Assembly (NCBI GenBank): GCA_002451055.1
Contig: DKBD01000232.1
Coordinates: 8,218-25,288 of the forward strand
Source: Nitrospira sp. UBA6909
GTDB taxonomy: Bacteria; Nitrospirota; Nitrospiria; Nitrospirales; Nitrospiraceae
Direction: 5' to 3'
DNA length: 17,071 nucleotides
Numbering within the stretch: the first letter of the stretch is position 1; each line of letters opens with the position of its first letter. This document shows, piece after piece, positions 1 to 8,032 of this stretch. The position numbers and the translations under genes are program-made. Below the pieces are notes generated by a model. The model was not told the origin of the DNA. It searched no databases and saw only the letters and a program-made list of their open reading frames with translations.

Positions 1-200
1 CCCCCCCGAGCCGCATCAGAATACCGTCCAATGATGAAGCCGTCCGCCAAATCAGTCATGGCCGCAAGGCTTTCTTCACCGGATGCGCCACTCATGACTT
101 GTTCGCAAATCAGGCGATGACGCTCTGCAAGAACCACTTCGCCGCGTGAGACTCCTACTTCCTCGATTAAAGGAGAGGAGATGGCTGAATCTGCCTTCAT
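1..200 (-). CDS. glnD: Protein-PII uridylyltransferase GlnD, N-terminal fragment (cut by window edge)
   Basis: GlnD uridylylates and deuridylylates PII in response to glutamine, setting the nitrogen-status signal in the cytoplasm. Reading the minus strand from an ATG at 200-198 gives an open frame of 66 codons that runs off the window without a stop. It begins MKADSAISSPLIEEV and contains LADGFIIGRYSDAARGG. The pattern of a helical start, a small glycine/serine turn, then a leucine/aspartate helix ending in an arginine-rich stretch matches the region before the nucleotidyltransferase domain in GlnD proteins. The catalytic, HD and ACT domains would lie outside the window, so no active-site residue can be checked. 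The start lies only two bases after the glnB stop, with a purine-rich GGAGAAG in the end of glnB as a possible ribosome binding site, so the two genes are very likely cotranscribed and coupled. The identity rests mainly on position next to glnB plus modest N-terminal resemblance. Confidence 0.72.
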   Translation of the reverse strand, partial: MKADSAISSPLIEEVGVSRGEVVLAERHRLICEQVMSGASGEESLAAMTDLADGFIIGRYSDAARG

Positions 201-202
201 CG

Positions 203-580
<378 letters not shown>

Positions 581-786
581 CTATGATCGCCACACAGACC
601 GACAGCTCCATCAGCCCGGTCGCATACGCGCACTGTGGATGACGATGATTTCATGCGCGCTGCCTCGCGTAGAGCCGTGAATTAAGTAAAGAACTTGGAG
701 CCACTCCCACCTCTCTTGGCCTCATACTTCAAAGAGCGACTCAGCCGAGAAGATCTCGAGAGTGCGATCGCGCCAGTGAAGTTGGC

Positions 787-816
787 ATCATAGCCCAATC
801 TTCCCATTCGGCACAA
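787..816 (-). promoter_or_regulatory. Candidate sigma-70 promoter for glnB-glnD
   Basis: On the minus strand TTGTGC (816-811) and TATGAT (792-787) are separated by 18 bases. The -10 box matches consensus at five of six positions and the -35 box is weaker. Transcription would begin near 780 and give a leader of about 240 nt before glnB. This is a pattern match only. Confidence 0.4.
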
Positions 817-823
817 CGCCGAA
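807..823. repeat. 17-base dyad overlapping the candidate glnB -35 box
   Basis: A perfect inverted repeat, TTCGGC-N5-GCCGAA on either strand. It is not followed by a T-run on either strand, so it is a poor intrinsic terminator. It covers the candidate -35 hexamer (811-816), which is where an operator for a dimeric regulator could sit, though it could also be a short RNA hairpin at the end of nadE transcripts. Confidence 0.45.
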
Positions 824-914
824 AAGCATAAGTTTATTGGGTGTTTATCTGGATAATCGCGGGAAATGCGAGAACCGAAGGGCCACTGACGAGACAGAGC
901 GTTGGCTTGGTTTT

Positions 915-2693
915 TTAGGAATTCCGGTAGCCGTTGGTGATGGGCATCCGCCGGTCCCTGCCAAGACCCCGATGAGTAATCTTGATTCCGACCGGCGCTT
1001 GCCTCCGCTTGTATTCACTCTGATCGACCAAACGCACAACACGCATAACCATATCTCGATCAAACCCGATGGCCACAATTTCTTCGACCGACCGGTCCTC
1101 TTCGACATAGGATTTCAAGATTGGATCAAGCACTGAATAGGGCGGCAGACTATCCTCGTCCTTCTGATTCGGCTTCAACTCGGCCGTTGGCGGACGGTCA
1201 AGGATGCGCTTAGGAATCACCGGTGTGGCGCCCTGCCGATTCCGCAGTCGGGCCAATGCGTAGACCATGGTTTTGGGCACGTCCTTGATGACGGCAAAGC
1301 CTCCGGCCATGTCCCCATACAACGTTGCATACCCCACGCTCATCTCGCTTTTATTTCCCGTCGTCAGCACCATATGACCGAACTTGTTTGAGAAGGCCAT
1401 CAGGATATTCCCCCGGATCCTGGCCTGGAGATTTTCTTCGGTCGTATCGGTCGGTTTTCCCTGGAAGGCCCGGGCGAGCGCATGAAGATAGGCTTCGAAC
1501 AGGCCTGTAATCGAGATCGTCCGGCACTCGATGACCAGCCTCTCTGACAAGTCGGCGACGTCTTCCACGCTCTCTTTCGACGTGTAGGGAGACGGCATAA
1601 AGACACCCATCACGTTGGCTGCGCCGAGCGCATCCACCGCGACCGCAGCGGTCAGCGCGGAATCGACTCCGCCGCTCAATCCAATCACGACCTTTTCAAA
1701 CCCGTTCTTCCTGACGTAATCTCTTACTCCCAGAACCAGCCCCTTATACACTTCCTCGAGCTCACCAAGGACCGGTTCAAGATGCCGATCGACCGGTGGG
1801 CGTGTCTCGACCTGAACGGGAATCTCTACCGTGATGCGCTCGATCAAGCCGGCCGATTTTCCAGTGAGATTCTTTTTCCGCCCATGAACCAAACGGCTTC
1901 GTGTGACGCCCTCTACATTGAGATCCGCTACCAGAAGATCTTCCTCAAACGCCTTGGCACGTGCGACGACCTCGCCGTCCTGGTCCACAATTACGCTGTT
2001 CCCGTCGAAAATCAGCTCATCCTGTCCGCCGACCGTATTCGTGTACGTGACGATGATGCCGTTCTCTCTGGCGCGCGTCGCCAGCATCTGCTCACGGAAC
2101 CGGCTCTTCCCGATGTGAAACGGAGAGGCGTTAATATTGACGATCACTTCCGCTCCAGCCATGGCTTGAATCCGAGTGGGCCCATCGGGAAACCAGATAT
2201 CCTCGCAAATGTTGACTCCTAGCGTAATGCCATGGAGGTTGAGGAGCGGAAGCGTTCGACCTGGATGGAAGTACCGTCCCTCATCAAAGACACCATAATT
2301 CGGCAGCAGCCGTTTGCAATAAGTGGCGACACACCGCTGGTCAGCCATGATCGCAGCCGCGTTGTACAGTTCATGCCTGTCTGCAGAAACAACCGACGGC
2401 GGTGGCATTGTCTCTTTCAGCATCGAGCCTTGCCCTACATATCCGACCACCGCGACGATGCCAGCGCACTCGCGCGCCAGTTCAGCCAACGCGTGTTGAT
2501 TATCGGCGATGAAGCGCGGCTTGAGCAGCAGATCTTCCGGCGGGTAACCAGTCACCGCCAACTCCGGGAATACCACCAGATCGGCGCCCGCCTTCTTCGC
2601 TTCTTTGATCATTGATGTGATGCGCCGCATGTTCCCGGCAATATCGCCGACCAACAAATCAATCTGCGCCATGGCGATCCGGAGGATGCGCAT
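915..2693 (-). CDS. nadE: Glutamine-dependent NAD+ synthase
   Basis: Catalyses the last step of NAD+ biosynthesis, amidating deamido-NAD+ with ATP, using ammonia released from glutamine by its own N-terminal glutaminase. The 592-residue product has two domains. A CN-hydrolase domain at about 1-275 has the expected triad: E44 in FPELAVTGY, K127 in YCKRLLPNYG and C163 in VNICEDIW. An NAD synthase domain at about 310-575 has the ATP-binding P-loop SGGVDS at 340-345 and the motif TTGNKSEMSVGYATLYGD near 444-461. The ATG at 2693 shares one base with the aroB stop (TGATG), so translation is probably coupled; a longer frame upstream is only aroB sequence in another frame. A stretch at about residues 88-106, before LYNAAA, looks longer than I remember for the family. 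The presence of the glutaminase domain means it does not need free ammonia. Confidence 0.96.
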   Translation of the reverse strand: MRILRIAMAQIDLLVGDIAGNMRRITSMIKEAKKAGADLVVFPELAVTGYPPEDLLLKPRFIADNQHALAELARECAGIVAVVGYVGQGSMLKETMPPPSVVSADRHELYNAAAIMADQRCVATYCKRLLPNYGVFDEGRYFHPGRTLPLLNLHGITLGVNICEDIWFPDGPTRIQAMAGAEVIVNINASPFHIGKSRFREQMLATRARENGIIVTYTNTVGGQDELIFDGNSVIVDQDGEVVARAKAFEEDLLVADLNVEGVTRSRLVHGRKKNLTGKSAGLIERITVEIPVQVETRPPVDRHLEPVLGELEEVYKGLVLGVRDYVRKNGFEKVVIGLSGGVDSALTAAVAVDALGAANVMGVFMPSPYTSKESVEDVADLSERLVIECRTISITGLFEAYLHALARAFQGKPTDTTEENLQARIRGNILMAFSNKFGHMVLTTGNKSEMSVGYATLYGDMAGGFAVIKDVPKTMVYALARLRNRQGATPVIPKRILDRPPTAELKPNQKDEDSLPPYSVLDPILKSYVEEDRSVEEIVAIGFDRDMVMRVVRLVDQSEYKRRQAPVGIKITHRGLGRDRRMPITNGYRNS

Positions 2694-3844
2694 CAGGGGA
2701 GCCCGCCTTTTCCCATAGACCGTCCCCTTGCGGACGACCTCTTTCGAGAATCTGCCTCGCGCGTGCCCATGTGCCAATGACAAAACGTTTGTTCGTCTAT
2801 CGACATCATCCGAACACGCCCGATGCGTTCCGGCCATACACCGACCACTTGTCCGCCGGACACTTTCTTGTCATGAAGCATGGCCTTCCAGACTTTACCG
2901 GACGGCCATGAAGGCATGCGGTCGCGCAGGCCGGCGCACCGGACGATATCTCGAATCCTGGAAACGACGCTGCGGTCACAGATCCCCAGAAAACAGGCCA
3001 GATCCGCCTCCTGAACCATGCCGATCCCGACAGCTTCGCCGTGAACAAGAGACTCGTATCCGCCTAGCGTCTCCAGCGCGTGCCCGATCGTATGGCCATA
3101 ATTGAGAATGCGCCGCCGGTCGGATTCCCGCTCATCCGCTCCAACGACTTCGGCTTTGATCTCGCAAGACCGCTTCACCGCTGCCCCGATAATATCGGGC
3201 TGTCGCTTCGACAAATCGGAGATTTCACGCTCAAGAAACGAAAAAAACTCAGCGTCAGCAATCACACCGTACTTGATGACTTCCGCCAGCCCGGCGACCC
3301 ATTCACGCCTCGGCAATGTCCGAAGCGTCAACGGATCAATCCATACTTCCTTCGGTTGGTAAAACGCTCCGATCAGATTCTTTCCGAGCCGATGGTCAAC
3401 CCCCGTTTTGCCCCCAACACTTGAATCCGACTGGGCAATGAGGGTTGTGGGTATCTGGACAAACGGGATGCCACGTTGATAGATCGCCGCCGCAAACCCC
3501 GCCAAATCACCGACAACACCTCCACCAAGGGCAAAGAGAAACGACGATCGCTCGAACCGATGGCTCGCCAATACATCCAGAATGCGCTTGACTGTGCTCA
3601 GCGTCTTCGACTGCTCACCGGGCGGTAAAATGACCGGGACTGCATCGATACTGCACTTCTTAAGCATGCGCAGGATGCCGTCGAGGTAGTGTCGAGCCAC
3701 ATGACGATCCGTCACAACCGCAGCTTTGCCGCGCACACCCAATCCACTCACTCTCTCTCCAAGTCTGGTCAAGAGGCCGGGTTGGATCAAAATCTTGTAA
3801 CTTCGTTCACCAAGAGGAACGGATACAATCGATGGCAATGTCAT
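2693..3844 (-). CDS. aroB: 3-dehydroquinate synthase
   Basis: Converts DAHP to 3-dehydroquinate, the second step of the shikimate pathway, with NAD+ and a divalent metal (zinc or cobalt). The 383-residue product carries the family landmarks: GGGVVGDLAGF (107-117), the substrate region SDSSVGGKTGVD (139-150), and the metal ligands E188 in GLAEVIKYG, H251 in LNYGHTIGHA and H268 in VHGEAVGIGM. The C-terminal tail after about residue 355 is basic and somewhat longer than usual, and its coding sequence ends inside the nadE start. The start is uncertain. I chose the ATG at 3844 (MTLPSIVSVPLGERSY); an in-frame GTG at 3862 is also possible and neither has a strong ribosome binding site, although AGGTGG lies 14 bases before 3844. 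No shikimate kinase gene (aroK) precedes it. Confidence 0.95.
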   Translation of the reverse strand: MTLPSIVSVPLGERSYKILIQPGLLTRLGERVSGLGVRGKAAVVTDRHVARHYLDGILRMLKKCSIDAVPVILPPGEQSKTLSTVKRILDVLASHRFERSSFLFALGGGVVGDLAGFAAAIYQRGIPFVQIPTTLIAQSDSSVGGKTGVDHRLGKNLIGAFYQPKEVWIDPLTLRTLPRREWVAGLAEVIKYGVIADAEFFSFLEREISDLSKRQPDIIGAAVKRSCEIKAEVVGADERESDRRRILNYGHTIGHALETLGGYESLVHGEAVGIGMVQEADLACFLGICDRSVVSRIRDIVRCAGLRDRMPSWPSGKVWKAMLHDKKVSGGQVVGVWPERIGRVRMMSIDEQTFCHWHMGTREADSRKRSSARGRSMGKGGLP

Positions 3845-4157
3845 AGCCAATCCACACACCACCTGGCCGATATACGACCATCATGGCGTGCCAAGAGTTT
3901 ATTCCGTGCAGGAGGCAAGAAGCTGAAAAGCGGAAGGATCGTAACACAGCCTGGCATGAAACTAAAAGAATGGACCACTGTCATAGAAAGAAGTGGATGG
4001 AAAAACGAAGACGGTGGTCAGTGAGGTGGCCGATTGAACAAGACCGTACCTGTCTAGACGCTTGGCTTTCTTGGCACGAAAAGAGCGTGGCGATATCAAA
4101 CCTGAATCGCCACGCTCCCTCTCTACGTTCAACCTAACGGCTGAAGGGCATCGCCTC
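3845..4157 (-). other. pilQ-aroB intergenic region (about 313 bp)
   Basis: It holds the pilQ terminator at 4079-4117 and presumably the aroB-nadE promoter. The best promoter-like pair I can see on the minus strand is TTTAGT-17-TACGAT near 3940-3968, too weak to annotate as a feature. No aroK or other coding frame is recognisable. A 6-bp inverted match (GACCAC 3973-3978 with GTGGTC 4014-4019) is too short and distant to mean much. Confidence 0.6.
4079..4117 (-). terminator. Intrinsic terminator of the pilMNOPQ operon
   Basis: Perfect 11-bp inverted repeat: GAGCGTGGCGA at 4083-4093 and its complement at 4107-4117, with a 13-base loop. On the minus strand it is followed directly by TTTT (4082-4079). 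It starts about 40 bases after the pilQ stop. The opposite strand lacks a T-run, so it works for the pil direction. Confidence 0.85.
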
Positions 4158-6155
4158 CTATATTTTGACGATGGTCGGCGTCAAGAAAATGAGCAGCTCT
4201 TGTTTGGACACCGCCTCAGACTTGTTTTTGAACAACCAACCCAGAACTGGAATGCGCGAAAGATACGGAACTCCCTGAACGTTGTTGCCTTGCACATCAA
4301 CAAACACTCCGCCGATAACCATGGTCTCCCCATCCCTCATATTCACTTGGGTCGTCGCTTCACGACGATCGATACTGGGACCGGCGGGATTGCTTCGTGC
4401 GCCGACTGCGTTCCTGGTCGCCCGCACTTTCAGCTGAATCCTCTTGGATGGTTCATTTGGATCACGCGAGATAATCGTCGGGGTCACGTTCAACTCCAGA
4501 TTGGCATCCACAAATGTCGTCTGTGTCCCTTGCAACGACGTCGTTTGGAAGGGAATCGATTCGCCCTGTGAAATTTTCGCTTCACGCTTGTCCATGGTCG
4601 TGACCTTCGGCGACGCAATCACTTTGGTCAACCCCAGCAACTCTCCGGCAGACAGCCGCATGTCCAATCCAAACCCATCCGCCAATCTTCCAAACGTCCA
4701 ACCGATGCCAGGCACTGCCGGCAAGCCGCCCACTTGAGCCGGCAGATTCACCAGGAAATCCCTGGGTATGGAAGGAGTTGATCCGCCCGTCCCCGTTCCG
4801 GCAGCAGCCGCAAACGGTCCTGTGACATTGCCGATCAGATGAAAATTAGAGGGAGTAACATTGGAATCTTTGACGCCCCACTGAATCCCCATCCCTCTGG
4901 AATAGACCGTATCGGCCTGTACAATGCGCGCCTCTATTTGAACTTGGGGGACCTCCTGATCAAGCCCATTGATAATTTGCTCCATGGCTTTCAGCTTGGT
5001 CCCCGTATCTCTGACAACCAATGCGTTCGTGGTCGAATTGAATTGGAGCATACCCCGGGAGCTTAGGACCGGCCGTAAGGCCTGCATCATCTCTTGAGCC
5101 GGCACGTTGCGGAGATAAAACAGCCGGTCGAGCACATCTTCGGCTTTCATCTTTGCTTCTTTCGACCTAGCCATATCATCCTGCTGCTTTGACAAATTTG
5201 TCAGCGTATCGACCCACACGATGCTGCCTTGGCGAATCATGCCGAGACCGTTCATTTTCAAAAGCATATCCAGGGCTTGGTCCCACGGCACGCTCACGAT
5301 CTTCATCGTGACCTTCGCCTTGACGTTTTCTCCCACGACAATATTGAAACCGCTGACTTCTGCAATCAACCTCAGGATATTGGTAATATCCGCTTGCTGG
5401 AAATCGAGGGAAATTCGCCGTCCGACAAAGCGTGTTGTTCCAACTTCAACATCGCCGGGTCGTTTGTTCTTCTCCGTATCTGGTTCGACATCATCAGATG
5501 CCATCTGAACCGTCCGAATGCGGAACTTCCCCTTCGGAAGGCCTGCAATTGTTCCAGATGACTGCGGGATCAAACTTGCGCTCTCGATCGTTTTAGTCTT
5601 TCGTGTTGCCGTTGCATCAACCCCTTCCCTGTCTGAGGACTCCCTACGGTCACCACTGGAGTTCAAAACGTTATCCGGCTTGAGCGTCACGAGAAAATCG
5701 GCCCCCTTGCGAACGAGAGAAAAGTGAGGATGATCGAGCAAGTCGAACACCAACCGCACCTTGTCGCTATGTTGTCCCGCTCTGATTCTCTTTAGGAGAG
5801 GATGATCGCCCAGCACGACCGATCTCCCGATCGCGAGAGTGACGGCAGGAATATCGATGACCAGACGTGATTCATCAAGCAGTCTCGCCTCCGGATACAG
5901 CTGGCCGTCCCCGGCCACGGCGATCGTGACATGATCCCCTTGGGGATATACCCCGATATCCGTCACGGAATTGGCCATCGGTTCCGCAAGGACCTTGCCG
6001 GCACGCTCGATTCGGCCGCTCCCAGACAGACCGGAATCCTCTGCATAAATTGTCACCTCAGCATGAGCCGCCAAGGCCATCGCGGAAAGTCCCACCGCTC
6101 CGATGAAACGCCTGCTTCCCATCACACCGCTTGCGCTGGAGAATAATGGTTTCAT
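4158..6155 (-). CDS. pilQ: Type IV pilus secretin PilQ
   Basis: Forms the outer-membrane channel through which type IV pili extend. The 665-residue product has a signal peptide (SRRFIGAVGLSAMALAAHA, residues 14-32, cleavage after AHA), one AMIN domain at about 67-158 that would bind peptidoglycan, and a low-complexity linker at about 160-240. A secretin N0/STN domain follows at about 248-318 (ISLDFQQADITNILR), then an N1-type domain at about 340-400 (LFYLRNVPAQEM). The secretin C-terminal domain at about 405-665 includes the signature VPYLSRIPVLGWLF (629-642) and ends LLIFLTPTIVKI. Only one AMIN domain is evident, whereas some homologues have two or more. A Gly/Ala/Thr-rich segment at about 449-463 lies in the secretin domain. 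The start overlaps the pilP stop by four bases (ATGA), with AAGG six bases upstream. It is the last gene of the operon, before the 4079-4117 terminator. Confidence 0.97.
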   Translation of the reverse strand: MKPLFSSASGVMGSRRFIGAVGLSAMALAAHAEVTIYAEDSGLSGSGRIERAGKVLAEPMANSVTDIGVYPQGDHVTIAVAGDGQLYPEARLLDESRLVIDIPAVTLAIGRSVVLGDHPLLKRIRAGQHSDKVRLVFDLLDHPHFSLVRKGADFLVTLKPDNVLNSSGDRRESSDREGVDATATRKTKTIESASLIPQSSGTIAGLPKGKFRIRTVQMASDDVEPDTEKNKRPGDVEVGTTRFVGRRISLDFQQADITNILRLIAEVSGFNIVVGENVKAKVTMKIVSVPWDQALDMLLKMNGLGMIRQGSIVWVDTLTNLSKQQDDMARSKEAKMKAEDVLDRLFYLRNVPAQEMMQALRPVLSSRGMLQFNSTTNALVVRDTGTKLKAMEQIINGLDQEVPQVQIEARIVQADTVYSRGMGIQWGVKDSNVTPSNFHLIGNVTGPFAAAAGTGTGGSTPSIPRDFLVNLPAQVGGLPAVPGIGWTFGRLADGFGLDMRLSAGELLGLTKVIASPKVTTMDKREAKISQGESIPFQTTSLQGTQTTFVDANLELNVTPTIISRDPNEPSKRIQLKVRATRNAVGARSNPAGPSIDRREATTQVNMRDGETMVIGGVFVDVQGNNVQGVPYLSRIPVLGWLFKNKSEAVSKQELLIFLTPTIVKI

Positions 6156-6787
6156 TCTGAGCCTTCTTTCGGATGGAGGAGCTTCACGTATTCACGCTCC
6201 TGCTTCTTGCCATACACGTCGGTAAACCGTTCCTGCACAATGATGCCTCGATCGGTCACTGCGCTGACCACCCCGTTGTTTTGCCCGATCCTTGTCCCAC
6301 GCCTTACGGTATAGCCATTTCCTTCTGGCGTCTGAACCATGGCGGTATAACCATGAGCCCCCCATACGATCGCAATGAGATTGAGTTCCGTCAGCGTCAC
6401 TCGTTGGAGAGGCGGAAGATTCTCATCGACCTTCCCTAGCTGAAGCTCTTGGATGATCGGCGCGAATGGATCTCGTCGCCCAGAGGGATCATAACCGGAG
6501 ACAACGGCACCCTCTGGGGCAAGCGGCTGAGCCATCTCCTGCGTTGCTGCGCCGGATGATGGTGCGTCTGTTGCCGCAATCGGCGCTCTTGGAATGTCCG
6601 TGACGGATGGCATTTTGTTGATTGAATCCTGTCTCATCGGACTTATTTGTATTTGAGCGAGAAGAGTGTCTGCCTTGGCGCCCACATTTTGGGCTGATAT
6701 GAGAACAACCAGGCCCATGAGGGCCGCTGTCGCGCCCTGAATCAGGCATTGACACCCACATGAATTCTTCCCCACACGGCTTCTCAT
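6152..6787 (-). CDS. pilP: Type IV pilus alignment protein PilP
   Basis: PilP links the inner-membrane PilNO pair to the PilQ secretin through its C-terminal beta domain. The 211-residue product has an N-terminal hydrophobic segment (about 19-32), a flexible Ala/Pro-rich linker (about 50-100), the hallmark GRRDPFAPII (103-112), and a beta-rich HR domain at about 125-203 (VTLTELNLIAIVWG, GYTVRRGTRIG). Proteobacterial PilP is usually a lipoprotein. Here I see no lipobox cysteine after the hydrophobic segment; the cysteines at 10, 12 and 14 precede it. The protein would therefore be a cleaved periplasmic protein (VGA-KA site) or stay anchored by an uncleaved helix. It starts 17 bases after the pilO stop and overlaps pilQ by four bases, as expected for stoichiometric complex members. 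The start at 6787 is the only one that keeps the signal segment intact. Confidence 0.93.
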   Translation of the reverse strand: MRSRVGKNSCGCQCLIQGATAALMGLVVLISAQNVGAKADTLLAQIQISPMRQDSINKMPSVTDIPRAPIAATDAPSSGAATQEMAQPLAPEGAVVSGYDPSGRRDPFAPIIQELQLGKVDENLPPLQRVTLTELNLIAIVWGAHGYTAMVQTPEGNGYTVRRGTRIGQNNGVVSAVTDRGIIVQERFTDVYGKKQEREYVKLLHPKEGSE

Positions 6788-6804
6788 TGCCTCTACAATT
6801 CTCC

Positions 6805-7470
6805 CTATCTGCCAGGTTGTCCCGATTGAGCCGACTGGACCGGTTGCCCCGGCTGCGTTGGCAACGAGGCCACGGTTGCAGCCGGCTTCTCCTGCGGAGC
6901 TGCGTACGCAACCAGCTCAAACGTTGTTTGTGAGATCACCCGTCCTAGCTCAACCTTCGGCGACCCCATTTTGACCCCTGAGACCGTCACAATCCGAGGG
7001 AATTTGTTGATGCGGTCGAAAAACAGGGTAGCCGTATGATAGACGCCTGATATTTCGACATTCACCGGCATTTTCACAAAAAGCTTCGACGGATCTTCGG
7101 ACGGTGTGCCAGGCTTCCATAATCTGATATCGAGTCCCAACCGAACCCCAAGATCAGACACCTGTTTGAGCAGCATGATTGCTTCCTCTTCTGGCGGGAG
7201 ACGCTCTTTCTTCTTTGCCAGCTCGACTTCAAGTTGCTTGTTCGCGGCAATGAGTTCGTCAAGATGCTTCACTTTGATCGTGAGCGTTTGAATATCACTC
7301 TCCAACTTGCTGTTTTCCGCCTGTAAAGCCGAAATATTCTCCGATTTCGGTTCAGCTATATAAAAGTAAAATCCTGCGACGATGCCACCCACAAGCAAGA
7401 ACAGGAGCGCCGCCTTCTGCGGGGCAGGAACGTTGCGAAGCGAGTCAAGATTGATCGAGGGCAGATTCAT
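6805..7470 (-). CDS. pilO: Type IV pilus alignment protein PilO
   Basis: PilO pairs with PilN as an inner-membrane heterodimer in the pilus alignment subcomplex. The 221-residue product shows a short cytoplasmic start, one transmembrane helix at about 20-38 (ALLFLLVGGIVAGFYFYIA), a periplasmic coiled coil at about 42-92 rich in Glu/Lys/Leu, and a ferredoxin-like C-terminal domain at about 97-190 with VNVEISGVYHTATLFFD. The last 25 or so residues are a low-complexity Gln/Pro/Ser/Gly tail (QPGQPVQSAQSGQPGR) that probably lies outside the folded domain. The start is supported by GGGGTGA six bases upstream; this ribosome binding site includes the pilN stop, so pilN and pilO are coupled, seven bases apart. 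Confidence 0.95.
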   Translation of the reverse strand: MNLPSINLDSLRNVPAPQKAALLFLLVGGIVAGFYFYIAEPKSENISALQAENSKLESDIQTLTIKVKHLDELIAANKQLEVELAKKKERLPPEEEAIMLLKQVSDLGVRLGLDIRLWKPGTPSEDPSKLFVKMPVNVEISGVYHTATLFFDRINKFPRIVTVSGVKMGSPKVELGRVISQTTFELVAYAAPQEKPAATVASLPTQPGQPVQSAQSGQPGR

Positions 7471-7477
7471 GCTGAAC

Positions 7478-8032
7478 TCACCCCTTCAAACGAAACGTCA
7501 AGCGAAACTGGTACACGTTGACCTTGTTCTCGGTTGCTGCCTTGCTTTCCTGCAGATTGATGCCGGTAAAATATTCCGTCCTGCGAAGATTATTCGCGAA
7601 TTCCACGACATCGTCGTTCGTGAGCGCCTTCCCCTCCAACTCCACCGCATCGGATGCCATACCGAGCTTCGTCAACCAAATCTTCAAGGGCTCGACGCTC
7701 TGACTAACATGATCAAGCACTTTCACCGGTCCAGTCCTCGATTGCTCCAGTTGCTCAATGATCCGATTTTTCTCCTCAAGCAGCTTTTTCTTTTGTTCGA
7801 AGTCCTCAACCTGCTTGACCTGCTGTTTCAATTGGGCAATCTGCGTTTCCTTGCCCTGCTTGTCCTCCTGCAGCGTCGCGATTTCACCGTCGAGAGCCGA
7901 CGAATACCACCAGCATCCCGCCAACACGATCAGAACCACCCCCACGCCAAGCATCGCTTGTGCACGCACATCATACTGGGGCTTGGCTTTTGTCCCCTTC
8001 GGTCCTGACGCTAGAAGGTTGATGCGAATCAT
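7478..8032 (-). CDS. pilN: Type IV pilus alignment protein PilN
   Basis: PilN carries the cytoplasmic peptide that docks onto the actin-like protein PilM and pairs with PilO across the inner membrane. The 184-residue product begins MIRINLLASG, the conserved PilM-binding INLL motif (residues 4-7). This is followed by a transmembrane helix at about 26-46 (AMLGVGVVLIVLAGCWWYSSA), a coiled coil at about 50-98 (Gln/Lys/Glu heptads) and a small periplasmic domain at about 103-184. Its ATG overlaps the pilM stop by one base (TGATG), and GGGGGA in the end of pilM serves as ribosome binding site. Length and domain order are typical. Confidence 0.96.
   Translation of the reverse strand: MIRINLLASGPKGTKAKPQYDVRAQAMLGVGVVLIVLAGCWWYSSALDGEIATLQEDKQGKETQIAQLKQQVKQVEDFEQKKKLLEEKNRIIEQLEQSRTGPVKVLDHVSQSVEPLKIWLTKLGMASDAVELEGKALTNDDVVEFANNLRRTEYFTGINLQESKAATENKVNVYQFRLTFRLKG

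Noticed and set aside
763..770. GCGATCGC palindrome resembling the cyanobacterial HIP1 repeat
   Set aside because: I noticed only this copy, and nothing else suggests a cyanobacterium; an 8-base palindrome is expected by chance.
837..1136. Plus-strand ORF of 99 codons opposite the end of nadE
   Set aside because: It is antisense to nadE and its spacer, has no recognisable domain, and the minus-strand gene has intact catalytic motifs throughout.
3940..3968. Promoter-like TTTAGT-17-TACGAT before aroB
   Set aside because: The -35 box matches at only about three positions and the -10 at four; too weak to annotate, although a promoter is likely somewhere in this spacer.
3973..4019. Inverted match GACCAC/GTGGTC in the pilQ-aroB spacer
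   Set aside because: Six base pairs across a 35-base loop, with no neighbouring T-run or supporting motif.
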